Shown piece by piece: positions 10,340 through 19,985 of a DNA stretch of 64,000 bases (its first letter is position 1; the number at the start of each line of letters is the position of its first letter). The notes under the pieces were generated by a model. It was not told the DNA's origin, made no database searches, and saw only the letters and a list, made by a program, of their open reading frames with translations. Source of the DNA: Thalassobacterium sedimentorum (GTDB taxonomy: Bacteria; Verrucomicrobiota; Verrucomicrobiia; Opitutales; Coraliomargaritaceae); contig NZ_JARXIC010000015.1 of assembly GCF_031127905.1 (NCBI RefSeq), forward strand, positions 43,774-107,773, given 5' to 3'. The translations under genes and the position numbers were made by a program.

Positions 10340-11458
10340 ATGAGCGAATTATCCAAAGATGAAATTCTGCGCTATCAGCGTCACTTGACATTGCCCCACT
10401 TCGGTGAGGCTGCGCAGTTGCAGCTCAAATCTGCCAAAGTGTTGGTGGTGGGGGCAGGGGGGCTCGGCTGTCCCGTGCTCCAATATCTCGCGGCGGCGGG
10501 AGTGGGCACGCTTGGAATTGTGGATGACGATGTCGTGAGCTTGTCCAATCTGCAGCGTCAGATTCTGTTTAACGAGTCCGAGCTCGGCCGGGGCAAGGCG
10601 GAGTTGGCCGCGGAAAAATTGCGCGCGATGAACCCGCACATTAACTGTGTGCCGCACGCCACCCGCTTAGGAGTGGACAATGCACTCGATTTGATCGCTC
10701 AGTATGATTTCGTGGTGGACGGTAGTGATAACTTTCCGACCCGTTATTTGATAAGCGATGCCTGTGTGCTGGCAAATAAGCCACTGGTCTATGGCGCGCT
10801 CTACACCTTTCAGGGGCAGGCGAGTGTTTTCAATTGGCAAGGTGGGCCGACTTATCGCTGTTTATTTCCCGAGCCGCCCCGTCCCGAAGATGCGCCCAAC
10901 TGTTCTGAGATCGGAGTGGTGGGAGTGTTGCCAGGGATGATTGGGATGATTCAAGCCACTGAGGCGATCAAGTTGATTACAGGAGTCGGTGAGCCATTGA
11001 CGGGGAAACTGTTAATGTTCGATGCATTGACGATGCGTCAGCAGATCGTGAGTTTCCAGCGAGTGCCTGAGCAGGCTGCGGTGACGGAGCTACGCTTGAT
11101 CGAATATAGCTGTGGCGTCGCCCAGCAGCAATCAGTGGCCGAAGTGGAGCCGCAGGATTTACAGGCGGACCGCAGCGAGTATCAATTGCTGGACGTGCGG
11201 GAGGATTGGGAGCGCGCGATTTGCGCCTTACCCGGGGCGCATTTACCGCTCGGCCTGATCCTGGAGGGCCAGGCCGACTTTGAGGCGATCGGCTTTGATA
11301 CCAGCAAGCCGACCTATGTGTATTGCAAGGGCGGTGTGCGCAGTTTGAAAGCCGCCGAAGCCATGCAGGCGCATTATGGATTTAAACAATTAAAGAGTCT
11401 GCGTGGCGGGATTCTGGGCTGGGCGGCCGCCGTGGACCCTGCAATGCAGACTTATTAG
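10340..11458 (+). CDS. thiF: ThiS adenylyltransferase with C-terminal rhodanese domain (ThiF/MoeB-like)
   Basis: A 372-residue E1-like enzyme that activates the ThiS C-terminus. The N-terminal adenylation domain carries VLVVGAGGLGCPVLQYL, the Arg finger region NLQRQILF, and VDGSDNFPTRYL. Residues about 270-372 form a rhodanese domain with active-site Cys329 in YCKGGVRS, which can pass persulfide sulfur to the adenylated carrier. The usual first zinc-ligand CxxC reads TYRC, with Thr171 replacing the first Cys, and the second pair is reduced to SCG, so the structural zinc site looks incomplete. A dual ThiF/MoeB role is possible; operon position favours thiamin. Confidence 0.9.
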   Translation: MSELSKDEILRYQRHLTLPHFGEAAQLQLKSAKVLVVGAGGLGCPVLQYLAAAGVGTLGIVDDDVVSLSNLQRQILFNESELGRGKAELAAEKLRAMNPHINCVPHATRLGVDNALDLIAQYDFVVDGSDNFPTRYLISDACVLANKPLVYGALYTFQGQASVFNWQGGPTYRCLFPEPPRPEDAPNCSEIGVVGVLPGMIGMIQATEAIKLITGVGEPLTGKLLMFDALTMRQQIVSFQRVPEQAAVTELRLIEYSCGVAQQQSVAEVEPQDLQADRSEYQLLDVREDWERAICALPGAHLPLGLILEGQADFEAIGFDTSKPTYVYCKGGVRSLKAAEAMQAHYGFKQLKSLRGGILGWAAAVDPAMQTY

Positions 11459-11470
11459 AGAGGCGACCGT

Positions 11471-12247
11471 ATGAATGCACCGCCCTTGGTATTGACGATT
11501 TCCGGTTCCGATAGTTCCGGGCATGCGGGCATGCAGACAGACAATCGCGCCATTCATGCCGTGGGTGGCTTTCCCCTAAACGTTTTGACTGCGGTGACCT
11601 TGCAAAGTCCAAAAGGCGTGGAAGCGGTGGAAATGATGTCCGCGGATTTTGTGGAAGCACAATTGAGGTCTATGTTAAAAAACTACCGTGTGCGGGCGAT
11701 TAAAAGTGGCATGTTGAGCAGTGTGGAGATCGTTCATCGGGTGGCGCAAGTTTTGTCAGAGTATCCAGATATTCCCTACGTGCTCGATCCGGTGCTTTGT
11801 TCCAGTAGCGGAGCTATGTTGCTGGAGCCTGCAGGAGTGGAGGCCTTACGTTTAAAACTCATGCCGCGTGCTTGTCTGTCGACTCCCAATCTGGAGGAAG
11901 TGGCGATCCTCTCTGGGAAGAGTGAAAACCCTTATCAAGCAGCCGCGGATTTGTCTGTAGCCTGCGGACAGGCTATTTTATTGAAAGGTGGGCATGCGAC
12001 CAGAGCGCAGTGCGAGGATTGGTTGTATCATCCGGGCGGGCGGCAATACTGTTTTACGGAGGCGCGAGTCCAGACCCGTAACACGCGCGGCACCGGTTGT
12101 GCACTCAGTGCATTGATCGCCGCGCATTTGGCATGGGAACCCTATGAATTGGAAGATAGCATTCGTTCGGCGAAAGCACTCTTGAGCGGGGAGCTGCAGG
12201 AGCACTCGAAAGAATGCTGGAAGCGCGCTGGCCCTAGTTTTTATTAA
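11471..12247 (+). CDS. thiD: Hydroxymethylpyrimidine (phosphate) kinase
   Basis: A 258-residue ribokinase-fold kinase that phosphorylates HMP and HMP-P to HMP-PP, the substrate of ThiE. The N-terminal TISGSDSSGHAGMQTD matches the ThiD substrate loop, VLDPVL the core strand, STPNLEEVAILSG the nucleotide region, and NTRGTGCALSALI the anion hole with catalytic Cys or Asp-type position. ATG 11471 follows a good GAGAGG Shine-Dalgarno, 12 nt after thiF. It is the last gene of the operon before a weak terminator. Confidence 0.95.
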   Translation: MNAPPLVLTISGSDSSGHAGMQTDNRAIHAVGGFPLNVLTAVTLQSPKGVEAVEMMSADFVEAQLRSMLKNYRVRAIKSGMLSSVEIVHRVAQVLSEYPDIPYVLDPVLCSSSGAMLLEPAGVEALRLKLMPRACLSTPNLEEVAILSGKSENPYQAAADLSVACGQAILLKGGHATRAQCEDWLYHPGGRQYCFTEARVQTRNTRGTGCALSALIAAHLAWEPYELEDSIRSAKALLSGELQEHSKECWKRAGPSFY

Positions 12248-12257
12248 TATTTTAAAT

Positions 12258-12285
12258 CATCGAGCTACTGCCGCGATGTTTTTTT
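12258..12285 (+). terminator. Probable terminator of the thi operon
   Basis: A short CATCG/CGATG stem (12258-12262 with 12274-12278) runs into seven T residues, 11 nt after the thiD stop. The stem is only five base pairs, so termination may be partial. The next gene is convergent. Confidence 0.5.
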
Positions 12286-12289
12286 CTGG

Positions 12290-14578
12290 TTATTTGGACT
12301 TGAGTAGGCTGTGGAGTGCGTCACTCATTTCTTTTATACGATAGGGCTTCGGTACCACCGCCTTAAATGGCGAGTTCTTGTGGTTCGACATGACGTCGGA
12401 AGTGGTATAGCCGCTGGAAGCAATCGCGATTAGTTCAGGATCGTAAGTGAGGAGGATTTTCGCAGCTTCTTCGCCTCCCATTCCACCTGGTACGGTCAGA
12501 TCAAATACGCAGGCATCGAAAGGAGTGTTGGCCTCTTTAGCGGCTTTATAGGCAGTGATTGCTTCATTGCCGTCTGTGGAATATACGACCTCGTAGCCCA
12601 ATACCGTTAGGATTTCTCCGGCGACCATCATCATCGCTTCCATGTCATCCATGACTAAGATTCGGCCTTTGCCCCGATGAATGGTTTCTTCGGGAGGCGC
12701 CGGAGTCGTTATTGTGCGGTTGGTTTGCTCGTCTATCTGTTGTACGCTTTTAGGGAGATACACCCGGAAGATAGAGCCGTGGCCGAGGGAGGAGTCGGCT
12801 GTAATAGTGCCTTTATGAGTATGTATGATTGAGTAGGAAGAGGCGAGCCCGAGGCCATTGCCGTGTTCTTTGGTCGTGAAGTATGGATCGAATATACGTT
12901 TGAGGTTACTGGGAGAAATTCCAGTGCCATTATCACGTACTTCAATGCATACGTAATTTCCTGCGCTAAGCGCGGGGACCTCGGAGGGGCGCACTTTCAA
13001 GTTGCGAATGCGGATGTGAATGTTGCCGCCATTGGGCATTGCTTGGTCGGCATTAATGATTAGATTGTTAACGACTTGGCTGATCTGTCCTTTATCGGCA
13101 TCAACGGGCCAGAGATCTGGATCCATCGTGACTTCGCATTTTACGTTTGAACCGCGCAATATGAACTGGGCAGATTCTTCGACCATTTCAGAGACGGTTG
13201 TCACCTCGAGTATGGGGGCTCCGCCTTTTGAGAATGTGAGTAGTTGTTGTGTTAGTGATTTTGCTTGTAGGGCAGCTTTCTCCGCTGCGATCAGTTTTAG
13301 GGAATGTTTATGGCTTTCGTCCAGCTCGATTCGGACCATTGAAATGTTGCCCAGTATTGCTGTTAACATATTGTTGAAGTCGTGAGCGATGCCACCTGCC
13401 AGCAAGCTGATCGAGTTGAGCTTCTCCGCATTGAAAAGTTCCTTTTCTTTCTTCTTTTCCCAAGTGATATCACGCAGTACGGTGATGGCTCCGTGCTGTT
13501 TGCCATCCTCATCACGGATTTCACACATTTCAAGGGTTACGTTTAGGTGATTGCCATCGGCTCTTTCCAGTTGAAGTCCGAGTTTGGTGGCGATTCCGGT
13601 CAGTCCGGGGTCGATCATGGCACTCGTGAGGTCTTTGATTATTTTCCCGGTTTTTGGGTGTTTAACTTTGAGTACTTCGGCTAAAGGACGATCGAGTGCC
13701 TCATTGCTGGAAATGCCAAGGAGCCTAGTGGCTTCTTGGTTGAGGCGTTCGATATGTCCTGCTTGGTCCGTGGCAATGACGGCATCGGTAATCGAGTCGA
13801 GTGTGATTGCGAGGCGTTCTTTTTCTCGTTTGAGACCGATCTCGGCCTGCTTACGCTGGGTGATATCACGTAGGATGACGAGCAAAGCACTTTCGCCTTC
13901 CCAGATGAGGTCGACCGCAGCGAGTTCAACGATGCGTGTGAGATCATTGTAGTCGGGGATCTCGAGTTCGGTGATTTCGCCGCCTTTGACTTCGAAGGGG
14001 AAAATCTCTCCTACCAGTTGGTTCGGCTGAGCCTCGAGTAGTTGTCCCGCTGCCGGATTGAGAAATTTAATTTCGTATGCGCATGATAAGATGAGCATGG
14101 CATCGGTATTCGCATCGAAAATTCGGCGTAGTAATGACTCTCGATATTGAATTTCGGCAGTGTTGGCTTCTAAGCTTCGTAATAAGTTAGAACGTTCAAT
14201 TGCATAGCGTATCGAGCGACGCAGGACTTCTCCGTTTAAACGATCTTTAAATAGGTAATCCTGTGCGCCGACTTGTAGAGCTTCCAGTGAGAGTTCTTCA
14301 TCATCAGCACCTGTTAGCACAATAATGACTTCATCGTCTGCAGCAGCCATGATAGTGCGCAAAGTATGGATGCCTTGGCTGTCGGGGAGACTCAGGTCGA
14401 GTAATATGATATCGTAGCGCTTCTTTTTAAGTTTTTCGACGCCATCGGCCATACGCTTGACAGTGGTGATGCTGAAATTCAGCATAGATAAATCCAAATA
14501 TTCGGCTACGAGATTGGCATCTGCTGCATTGTCTTCAAATAACAGTATTTCGATCGTTTTTGGTTCGGCAGTCGGCAT
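12290..14578 (-). CDS. Hybrid histidine kinase: receiver-PAS-PAS-kinase-receiver
   Basis: A 762-residue soluble phosphorelay protein. Order: N-terminal receiver (about 5-125; acidic LLFEDN, phospho-Asp in DIILLDLSLPDSQG), a PAS domain (about 150-235), a second PAS with PAC (about 250-375), a NtrB-type H-box GGIAHDFNNML followed by an HATPase_c domain (NLIINADQAM, DNGTGIS, GLGLASS), and a C-terminal receiver (about 640-760; VMDDME, CVFDLTVPGGMGG). The frame continues to a TTG at 14620, but ATG 14578 fits the receiver start. It lies 45 nt after another kinase gene on the same strand, so the two may form one phosphorelay. Confidence 0.9.
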   Translation of the reverse strand: MPTAEPKTIEILLFEDNAADANLVAEYLDLSMLNFSITTVKRMADGVEKLKKKRYDIILLDLSLPDSQGIHTLRTIMAAADDEVIIVLTGADDEELSLEALQVGAQDYLFKDRLNGEVLRRSIRYAIERSNLLRSLEANTAEIQYRESLLRRIFDANTDAMLILSCAYEIKFLNPAAGQLLEAQPNQLVGEIFPFEVKGGEITELEIPDYNDLTRIVELAAVDLIWEGESALLVILRDITQRKQAEIGLKREKERLAITLDSITDAVIATDQAGHIERLNQEATRLLGISSNEALDRPLAEVLKVKHPKTGKIIKDLTSAMIDPGLTGIATKLGLQLERADGNHLNVTLEMCEIRDEDGKQHGAITVLRDITWEKKKEKELFNAEKLNSISLLAGGIAHDFNNMLTAILGNISMVRIELDESHKHSLKLIAAEKAALQAKSLTQQLLTFSKGGAPILEVTTVSEMVEESAQFILRGSNVKCEVTMDPDLWPVDADKGQISQVVNNLIINADQAMPNGGNIHIRIRNLKVRPSEVPALSAGNYVCIEVRDNGTGISPSNLKRIFDPYFTTKEHGNGLGLASSYSIIHTHKGTITADSSLGHGSIFRVYLPKSVQQIDEQTNRTITTPAPPEETIHRGKGRILVMDDMEAMMMVAGEILTVLGYEVVYSTDGNEAITAYKAAKEANTPFDACVFDLTVPGGMGGEEAAKILLTYDPELIAIASSGYTTSDVMSNHKNSPFKAVVPKPYRIKEMSDALHSLLKSK

Positions 14579-14623
14579 GGTTGTGTATTTGTTTTTGTAC
14601 TTAAATACTGTGGAAATCAATTT

Positions 14624-15778
14624 TTAAGCGAGGCTTTGTGCATCGGCTTTATCCAATGCGACATAGAAGGTGCTGCCATGGCCTGGGTGTGATTGGAACC
14701 ATATGCGTCCACCGTGTTGTTCAGCGATTTTTTTACTGATGGCAAGGCCGATTCCAGAGCCATCATATTCATCGCGGGTATGTAGGCGGCGGAATAAGTC
14801 AAAAAGAACATCGTGATAGTCTGGGTCGATGCCGATACCTTGATCTTTAATGCTGACAATGCATTGCCCTGAAGCTTCGTTTTTGCTGCCATCTTTAAAA
14901 GTGACATTTACATGAGGTGTTGCTTGCGGGCGATTGAATTTAATTGCGTTTGCTAGTAGGTTTTGGAAAAGGCGTGTGAGGCGCACGCTGTCACCCATCA
15001 CGACAGGAGCGGTGTCCACGGCGATGGTGATTTCGGCTCTAGTTTCGCGTATGTTCGCTCTTAAGTTGTCGATCGCATGTGCCATGATGTCTTCAAGGTC
15101 GAGTGGTTCAAATGCTTTGTCGGATTTATCTAGACGGGCATAGCTAAGCAAATCTTCAATCAAGCTGCGCATGCGGTCGGCGCCCTCACATGCGTAGCTA
15201 ATGTAGCGACGTGCTCGATCATCCAGAGCCTTAGGGGAACGTTCTTGTAGTAGGCGCAAGTAGCTGGTGATCATGCGTAGAGGCTCGCGCATGTCGTGAG
15301 AGGCAATCGAGGCGAAGTTGGCGAGTTCCGCATTGGCGCTGCGTACTTCGGCGAGTGCTGATTCGGATCGTTTTTCAACCTCTAATGAGCTTTCAGGTAA
15401 TGGTTGTAGCAGGCCGGACAGATAGGTGTCGGTCTGGCCTGGTAGGCGGCAGAGGCGGGCCGATAGCTTAAAGCCTGTGACGCGTTGACTTGCTGGTTTA
15501 TCCAAGTGTAAGTGAAATTCAATTGGTTGGTTGTCCGTGCGAGCCAAATCCAGTGCATCCAGAAACGCGGCATGCTGCGATTCTTGGATTCTCATCAGGA
15601 ATTCTGTGAGGTCGTTGAGAGAATCGGATGGTTTTAGACCTAGAAGTCTTTTACTGTGGGCATCGCAATGAATTTGGTCATTCGCATCGAGTTGCCAAAA
15701 TCCGACTCCACTGACATCGAGCGCATTCTGGAGCGCGATGAGTTGATTATTCATTTCGTGATGAGGGGCGGTGGCCAT
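14624..15778 (-). CDS. PAS-domain histidine kinase, phytochrome-kinase-like
   Basis: A 384-residue soluble sensor kinase. Residues about 12-125 form a PAS-like domain, a short coiled coil follows (about 130-155), then the H-box SIASHDMREPLRMI (His161). HATPase motifs follow: NLLANAIKF, DQGIGIDPDYHDVLFDLFRR and GSGIGLAI. The HDMREPLR type H-box is shared with phytochrome and two-component kinases of the HWE/HPK Cph1-like class. There is no receiver in this protein, but the next gene downstream encodes a kinase with two receivers. The ligand or cofactor of the PAS domain cannot be told. Confidence 0.9.
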   Translation of the reverse strand: MATAPHHEMNNQLIALQNALDVSGVGFWQLDANDQIHCDAHSKRLLGLKPSDSLNDLTEFLMRIQESQHAAFLDALDLARTDNQPIEFHLHLDKPASQRVTGFKLSARLCRLPGQTDTYLSGLLQPLPESSLEVEKRSESALAEVRSANAELANFASIASHDMREPLRMITSYLRLLQERSPKALDDRARRYISYACEGADRMRSLIEDLLSYARLDKSDKAFEPLDLEDIMAHAIDNLRANIRETRAEITIAVDTAPVVMGDSVRLTRLFQNLLANAIKFNRPQATPHVNVTFKDGSKNEASGQCIVSIKDQGIGIDPDYHDVLFDLFRRLHTRDEYDGSGIGLAISKKIAEQHGGRIWFQSHPGHGSTFYVALDKADAQSLA

Positions 15779-16314
15779 TGGTGGATTGAGTATCTTTATA
15801 GAGCTTACGCTATGTTTGGTGCCATCGGCAACTTCTTATACTGTGGCATTTGCCCTATGAGGCTTGGCGTTAATTGGGTTGGGTGCAGTATGTTCGTTTT
15901 GCATTTCATGAGGTGGGGAGGTGGGCTGAGCAAGCTGGATTGATCGAGTTGTTTATTGCCTGTCGACTTTAGGTTACCTGTTTGTGCTTAATCTGACTTT
16001 GACGTGAAAGCTGGCAGTGAGTTGTCCTATTTTAAGAATTCCTAACTTGTATTATAAGTCTTTATTATTAGATTATCTAAACTCAATAAAAAGTTTGATT
16101 AGTCTGACTAATTTTGAAGACTGTCCTCAACTTTGGTTAGTATAGAGGGTAGTAGTTGGCTCGAGCGTTTGGTAGGCGCTCGGGCCATTTGCATTTTAGG
16201 GCAGGGAAGAGTAGTTTGATTCATACTTGCTAGGCGACAGGGAGCTGCCTTTAGTAGTCCTTTAATTGTCACGCATTGATCGTTCCCACAACGGGATAAT
16301 CACCTATACATTAC
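15779..16314 (+). promoter_or_regulatory. Divergent intergenic region with a 10-bp hairpin
   Basis: 536 nt between two divergent genes. No convincing coding frame is seen. A hairpin lies at 16158-16186: a 10-bp stem GGCTCGAGCG/CGCTCGGGCC with one G.U pair and a 9-nt loop, followed by a T-rich stretch, 128 nt upstream of the dehydrogenase ATG. It could be a leader terminator or the end of a short RNA. The rest is AT-rich, consistent with promoters on both strands. Confidence 0.4.
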
Positions 16315-19300
16315 ATGCCGAAATCAGCATCTAAAGCGACCTCACAACTCGAATCTGCCACCCGCCTCGCTCTCTTGCGTTCGCTGTGGCGCAGTCGTCT
16401 TGGCGATTTACGGGAGCAGAGCCTGATTCGACAGGGGAAGGGATGGTTTCACATTTCTGGGATGGGGCATGAGGCATTGGCTGCGGTGGCTTTGTCACTG
16501 GAACCGGAGGATTATGCATTCCCGTATTATCGTGACCGTGCTTTTTGTTTACAGCGCGGGCTCACAGATCGCGACATGGCATTGGCGTTTTATGCTAAGC
16601 GGGACTCTTCGAGTGGTGGGCGTCAGTTAACTGGGCATTTCAGTGATCGGGCGCTCAATATATGGAGTCACCCCTCGCCAGTTGCTGTGCATCTATTACC
16701 AGCTTGTGGCGCTGCCTGGGGGATGCAATTGGATGGTAAGAATAGCGTAGTGTATGCCTCTTTGGGGGAGGCATCTGCACGGCAGGGGGATTTTTTTGAA
16801 GCTGTCTGTTTCGCGAAAGAACGTAAGCTCCCAATGGTCTTCGTGGTTGAGGATAATCGGATTGCCATTAGTACGTCGACGGCTGAGACCAACCCAATTG
16901 CGCTTGGAGTGTTAAATCAGGATGAATGGCGTCGCGTCGATGGAAGTGATGTCGAAGCGGTGGCTGCTGTGGGAAATGCGGCGGTCGCGCATGCACGTGC
17001 TGGCAAGGGCCCTGCATTTATTTGGTGTGATGTGGAGCGTTTTTCCAATCATTCCAGCGCGGATGATCAGCGAATGTATCGAGGCGTTGATGAACTTGAT
17101 GCTATGCATCAACGCGATCCAATAGCAGTCTTCCAACAGCGTATGATTGAGGATGGCCTGTTGACGGAGACAGAGGCAGTGCGGCTTGAAGAGGAGCTGC
17201 GTGAGGAGATCCGTGCCGCATATCGCGGAGCTGGCGCTGCTCAAGATCCCTTGGCGGCCGAGTGTGGTGTGCATTTGACGGGTGAATTAAGCACGCCGGA
17301 CACAATGCCAGAGCTGCAATTGGGTGAGTCTTGTCGAATACTGGACGCCGTAAATCAGACCTTCCATGCTGCAATGGACACGATGCCTGATGTGGTATTT
17401 TTTGGTGAAGATATCGCGGACCCTAAGGGAGGCGTCTTTAATTTGACCAAGGGGCTTTCGCAGAAGGATCCCTTGCGTGCTGTGAATTCTCCTTTGGCGG
17501 AATCCACTATTATGGGAGTTTCGGTGGGGCTCGCTTCTTATGGTAAACGGCCATGTTTCGAGATTCAATTTGTCGATTTTATTTATCCAGGTTGGAATCA
17601 ATTGGTGTCCAATATGGCGACTTTACGCTGGCGTAGTTATGGGCATTGGAAATGTCCATTGGTCATTTACGCGCCGTGCGGTGGTTATTTACCGGGTGGT
17701 GCATTGTGGCACAGTCAATCGGGGGAGGGATCCTTTGCGCGCGTGCCAGGGATACGAGTGGTGGTACCTTCGACGCCGGCAGATGCGGCTGGCCTTTTTT
17801 GGACGGCTCTGCAGGGCGAAGATCCGACAATTATTTTATTACCCAAACACCTCATGTGGGCTGCGCAAGCGACAAAGAGAGTCAAACCAGTCCCTTTGGG
17901 GAAGGCACGTATTGTTCGTGAAGGCTTACTGGTGACCTTGGTGACATGGGGGAATTGTGTCGAGTTGGTAGAAGACACACTGGCTGGAATGGATACTGAG
18001 GTGGATATTGAGTTGATTGACCTTCGATCGATACAGCCATGGGATCGTGAAGGGCTTGCAGATTCCATACAAAAGACTGGACGTTTGTTGGTAGTTCAGG
18101 AAGATAATATTAGTGCTAGTGTGGGGCAAATGATCGTGGCTGAAATGTGCGCGCGCAGCGATGTCATGCAGAGTCTTAAAAGTCCTCCGGTTATTGTTTC
18201 CAAGGCTGATGTTCATGTTGGCTTTAATCCTATTTACGAGTACGCGGCATTGCCCGATCAGCAGCGTATTACTCTTGCTTTGGAGCGTTTGCTCGCGTCC
18301 ACTCTACAATCTTCCCTAGACGATAGCGCACAGGCATCACATGCTCGCGCTGAAGACTCCTCCGCACCTGCTATGATTGCTTCAGAAGAATCGAGCTCAT
18401 CTCGCTCCAGTAAAATGATTACCGTGCCAATTCTAGGCGAAGGTATTCGTGTGGCTCGCGTTGTATCAATCCTGAAGAAAAGTGGAGCCGCTGTGAAGGC
18501 AGACGATCCACTGTGTGAGGTGGAGACTGATAAGGCTGTTTTTCCGATCGAATGTGATGAGGATGGAGTGCTCGGTGAATGGTTGATCCGTGAAGACGAT
18601 GAAGTGCAGGTCGGTCAGGAATTGATCGCTTTGAGTATGGCTGGCGAGACTCACATTGAGCCCACGTCAGTTTCTGAACCGGTGGCATCAGCAGCTCCAA
18701 TACCCTATGAGGCGCTAAAGCGGACTGGAGGGCTGTCACAGGAGGCGGTTAAGCAGTTGCAAGGTATTGTGCCGGCAACTATTGATGTGACGTGTCGTTG
18801 GGAGACTGTCAGGGATGCACGGCTACGTAGTAAGCAAACGCCTGGTGGCACGCTTTCCACGGCAACGATGGCAGCTTGGGCAGTAATCCAAGCGATGAAG
18901 AAGCATGAGCGCTTTGCATCGGTTGTGCGTAGAAATGATCTTGTATATGATCCAGATCGATTTGATCTGGGTGTGGCAGTCGCACTGCCAGGCGATGCCT
19001 TGGAAACGGCAGTAGTTAAGAATGCGAATTCTTTGGATTGGGATGCTTTTCCAGAAGTATTCAATAAAGCACTACGTCGCACACGGCATGGTGAGGTGGA
19101 GTCTAAGAATCGCGTGCCTTTGACAATCTCAAGCATGGGGGCCTATAATGTGCGTTCGGCAATTCCAATTGTAGTGCCGCCGTCGATCGCGACTCTTTTT
19201 ATCGGGGCTCCATATCTGTTGCCGGATCCTAAATCTAAAAGTGGCGCTACGATGGAAGTGGCCTCCTTAGTGTTGACCTTCGATCATCGCTGGATCAATG

Positions 19301-19365
19301 GTGTCGGTGCCGCGGCTTTCTTATCTGACGTGCGTAAGGGGATCGAGCGTTTTGATTTGGTTTAG
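16315..19365 (+). CDS. Fused 2-oxoacid dehydrogenase E1alpha-E1beta-E2
   Basis: A 1016-residue protein with three enzyme parts in one chain. Residues about 15-320 are an E1 alpha-type thiamin-PP domain ([37 protein letters not shown]). Residues about 340-670 are E1 beta ([42 protein letters not shown]). A Ser/Ala-rich linker leads to a lipoyl domain from 701 with lipoyl-Lys740 in VETDKAVF. An E2 acyltransferase-type domain (about 780-1016) ends in FDHRWING with catalytic His991, but Asn995 where Asp is usual. No peripheral subunit-binding domain is seen between lipoyl and E2, and no E3 gene is nearby. Branched-chain or pyruvate-type substrate is undecided. Confidence 0.9.
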   Translation: MPKSASKATSQLESATRLALLRSLWRSRLGDLREQSLIRQGKGWFHISGMGHEALAAVALSLEPEDYAFPYYRDRAFCLQRGLTDRDMALAFYAKRDSSSGGRQLTGHFSDRALNIWSHPSPVAVHLLPACGAAWGMQLDGKNSVVYASLGEASARQGDFFEAVCFAKERKLPMVFVVEDNRIAISTSTAETNPIALGVLNQDEWRRVDGSDVEAVAAVGNAAVAHARAGKGPAFIWCDVERFSNHSSADDQRMYRGVDELDAMHQRDPIAVFQQRMIEDGLLTETEAVRLEEELREEIRAAYRGAGAAQDPLAAECGVHLTGELSTPDTMPELQLGESCRILDAVNQTFHAAMDTMPDVVFFGEDIADPKGGVFNLTKGLSQKDPLRAVNSPLAESTIMGVSVGLASYGKRPCFEIQFVDFIYPGWNQLVSNMATLRWRSYGHWKCPLVIYAPCGGYLPGGALWHSQSGEGSFARVPGIRVVVPSTPADAAGLFWTALQGEDPTIILLPKHLMWAAQATKRVKPVPLGKARIVREGLLVTLVTWGNCVELVEDTLAGMDTEVDIELIDLRSIQPWDREGLADSIQKTGRLLVVQEDNISASVGQMIVAEMCARSDVMQSLKSPPVIVSKADVHVGFNPIYEYAALPDQQRITLALERLLASTLQSSLDDSAQASHARAEDSSAPAMIASEESSSSRSSKMITVPILGEGIRVARVVSILKKSGAAVKADDPLCEVETDKAVFPIECDEDGVLGEWLIREDDEVQVGQELIALSMAGETHIEPTSVSEPVASAAPIPYEALKRTGGLSQEAVKQLQGIVPATIDVTCRWETVRDARLRSKQTPGGTLSTATMAAWAVIQAMKKHERFASVVRRNDLVYDPDRFDLGVAVALPGDALETAVVKNANSLDWDAFPEVFNKALRRTRHGEVESKNRVPLTISSMGAYNVRSAIPIVVPPSIATLFIGAPYLLPDPKSKSGATMEVASLVLTFDHRWINGVGAAAFLSDVRKGIERFDLV

Positions 19366-19423
19366 GCTGCCAAGTCGTAGGTCTCTCTACTCGCTTTAGT
19401 TATTTATCGATTACTTGCGATGC

Positions 19424-19882
19424 TCACTTTTGTCCCGGGCGATAAATGTGGGTCGTGCGTGCGAAGGTTTCCAGGAAGACCGCAACTAATTTAGACATGC
19501 TTTTCATTTCTTGTTGTAGTAGTCTGCTCTCTTCTACGATTGGGCTGAAGTTGGGAGATATCTTTTTACGATTTTTTAGCTTAATACGTTTGAAGCCCAT
19601 TCTATATTGAGGGAAGTCTCGCTGCTCGATTATAGTACTCGCGATTAGGGTGACGCCGCGGTGTCTTGTGTCTGCGCAAATTTTCTTATAAAGTTCTTTG
19701 GTGGCAACTTCGGGTCCTTCAATGATTTGAATGATATTGCCATCGGAGTGAAGTAAGAGTCCGGTGATGCCACGTTCGGCATTGCGCTTTTCTGATGCGT
19801 GTAATAGCTCCAATAAGGCATCTTCTGTCAGCTCTGGTTCAGCGGTGCTAATGTAGATGATTTGATGGAGGTGGCCGCTCAT
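19424..19882 (-). CDS. BLUF-domain blue-light sensor
   Basis: A 152-residue short BLUF protein. The FAD-photocycle residues are visible: Tyr10 in QIIYIS, Asn34 in KRNAERGITGLLL and Gln52 in IIQIIEGPE. The segment FPQYRMGFKRI around 91-101 is the usual beta5 region. Residues about 105-152 form a helical tail with no output enzyme, so signalling would be by protein contact. Neighbouring genes encode several kinases and stand-alone receivers, but no direct partner can be named. Confidence 0.9.
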   Translation of the reverse strand: MSGHLHQIIYISTAEPELTEDALLELLHASEKRNAERGITGLLLHSDGNIIQIIEGPEVATKELYKKICADTRHRGVTLIASTIIEQRDFPQYRMGFKRIKLKNRKKISPNFSPIVEESRLLQQEMKSMSKLVAVFLETFARTTHIYRPGQK

Positions 19883-19985
19883 GAGGTTTTATTTTCTATA
19901 GATTATGCTAGTGCTTTAATTGAGCTCAGATGTCAATTCTTCTGGTATTGATCCGTCTCTTGTTTTCGATTTTAATTGGTGTTCT

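Noticed and set aside
15656..15943. 95-codon frame reading into the divergent intergenic region
   Set aside because: Its first half is antisense to the PAS-kinase gene and the rest has no protein-like pattern.
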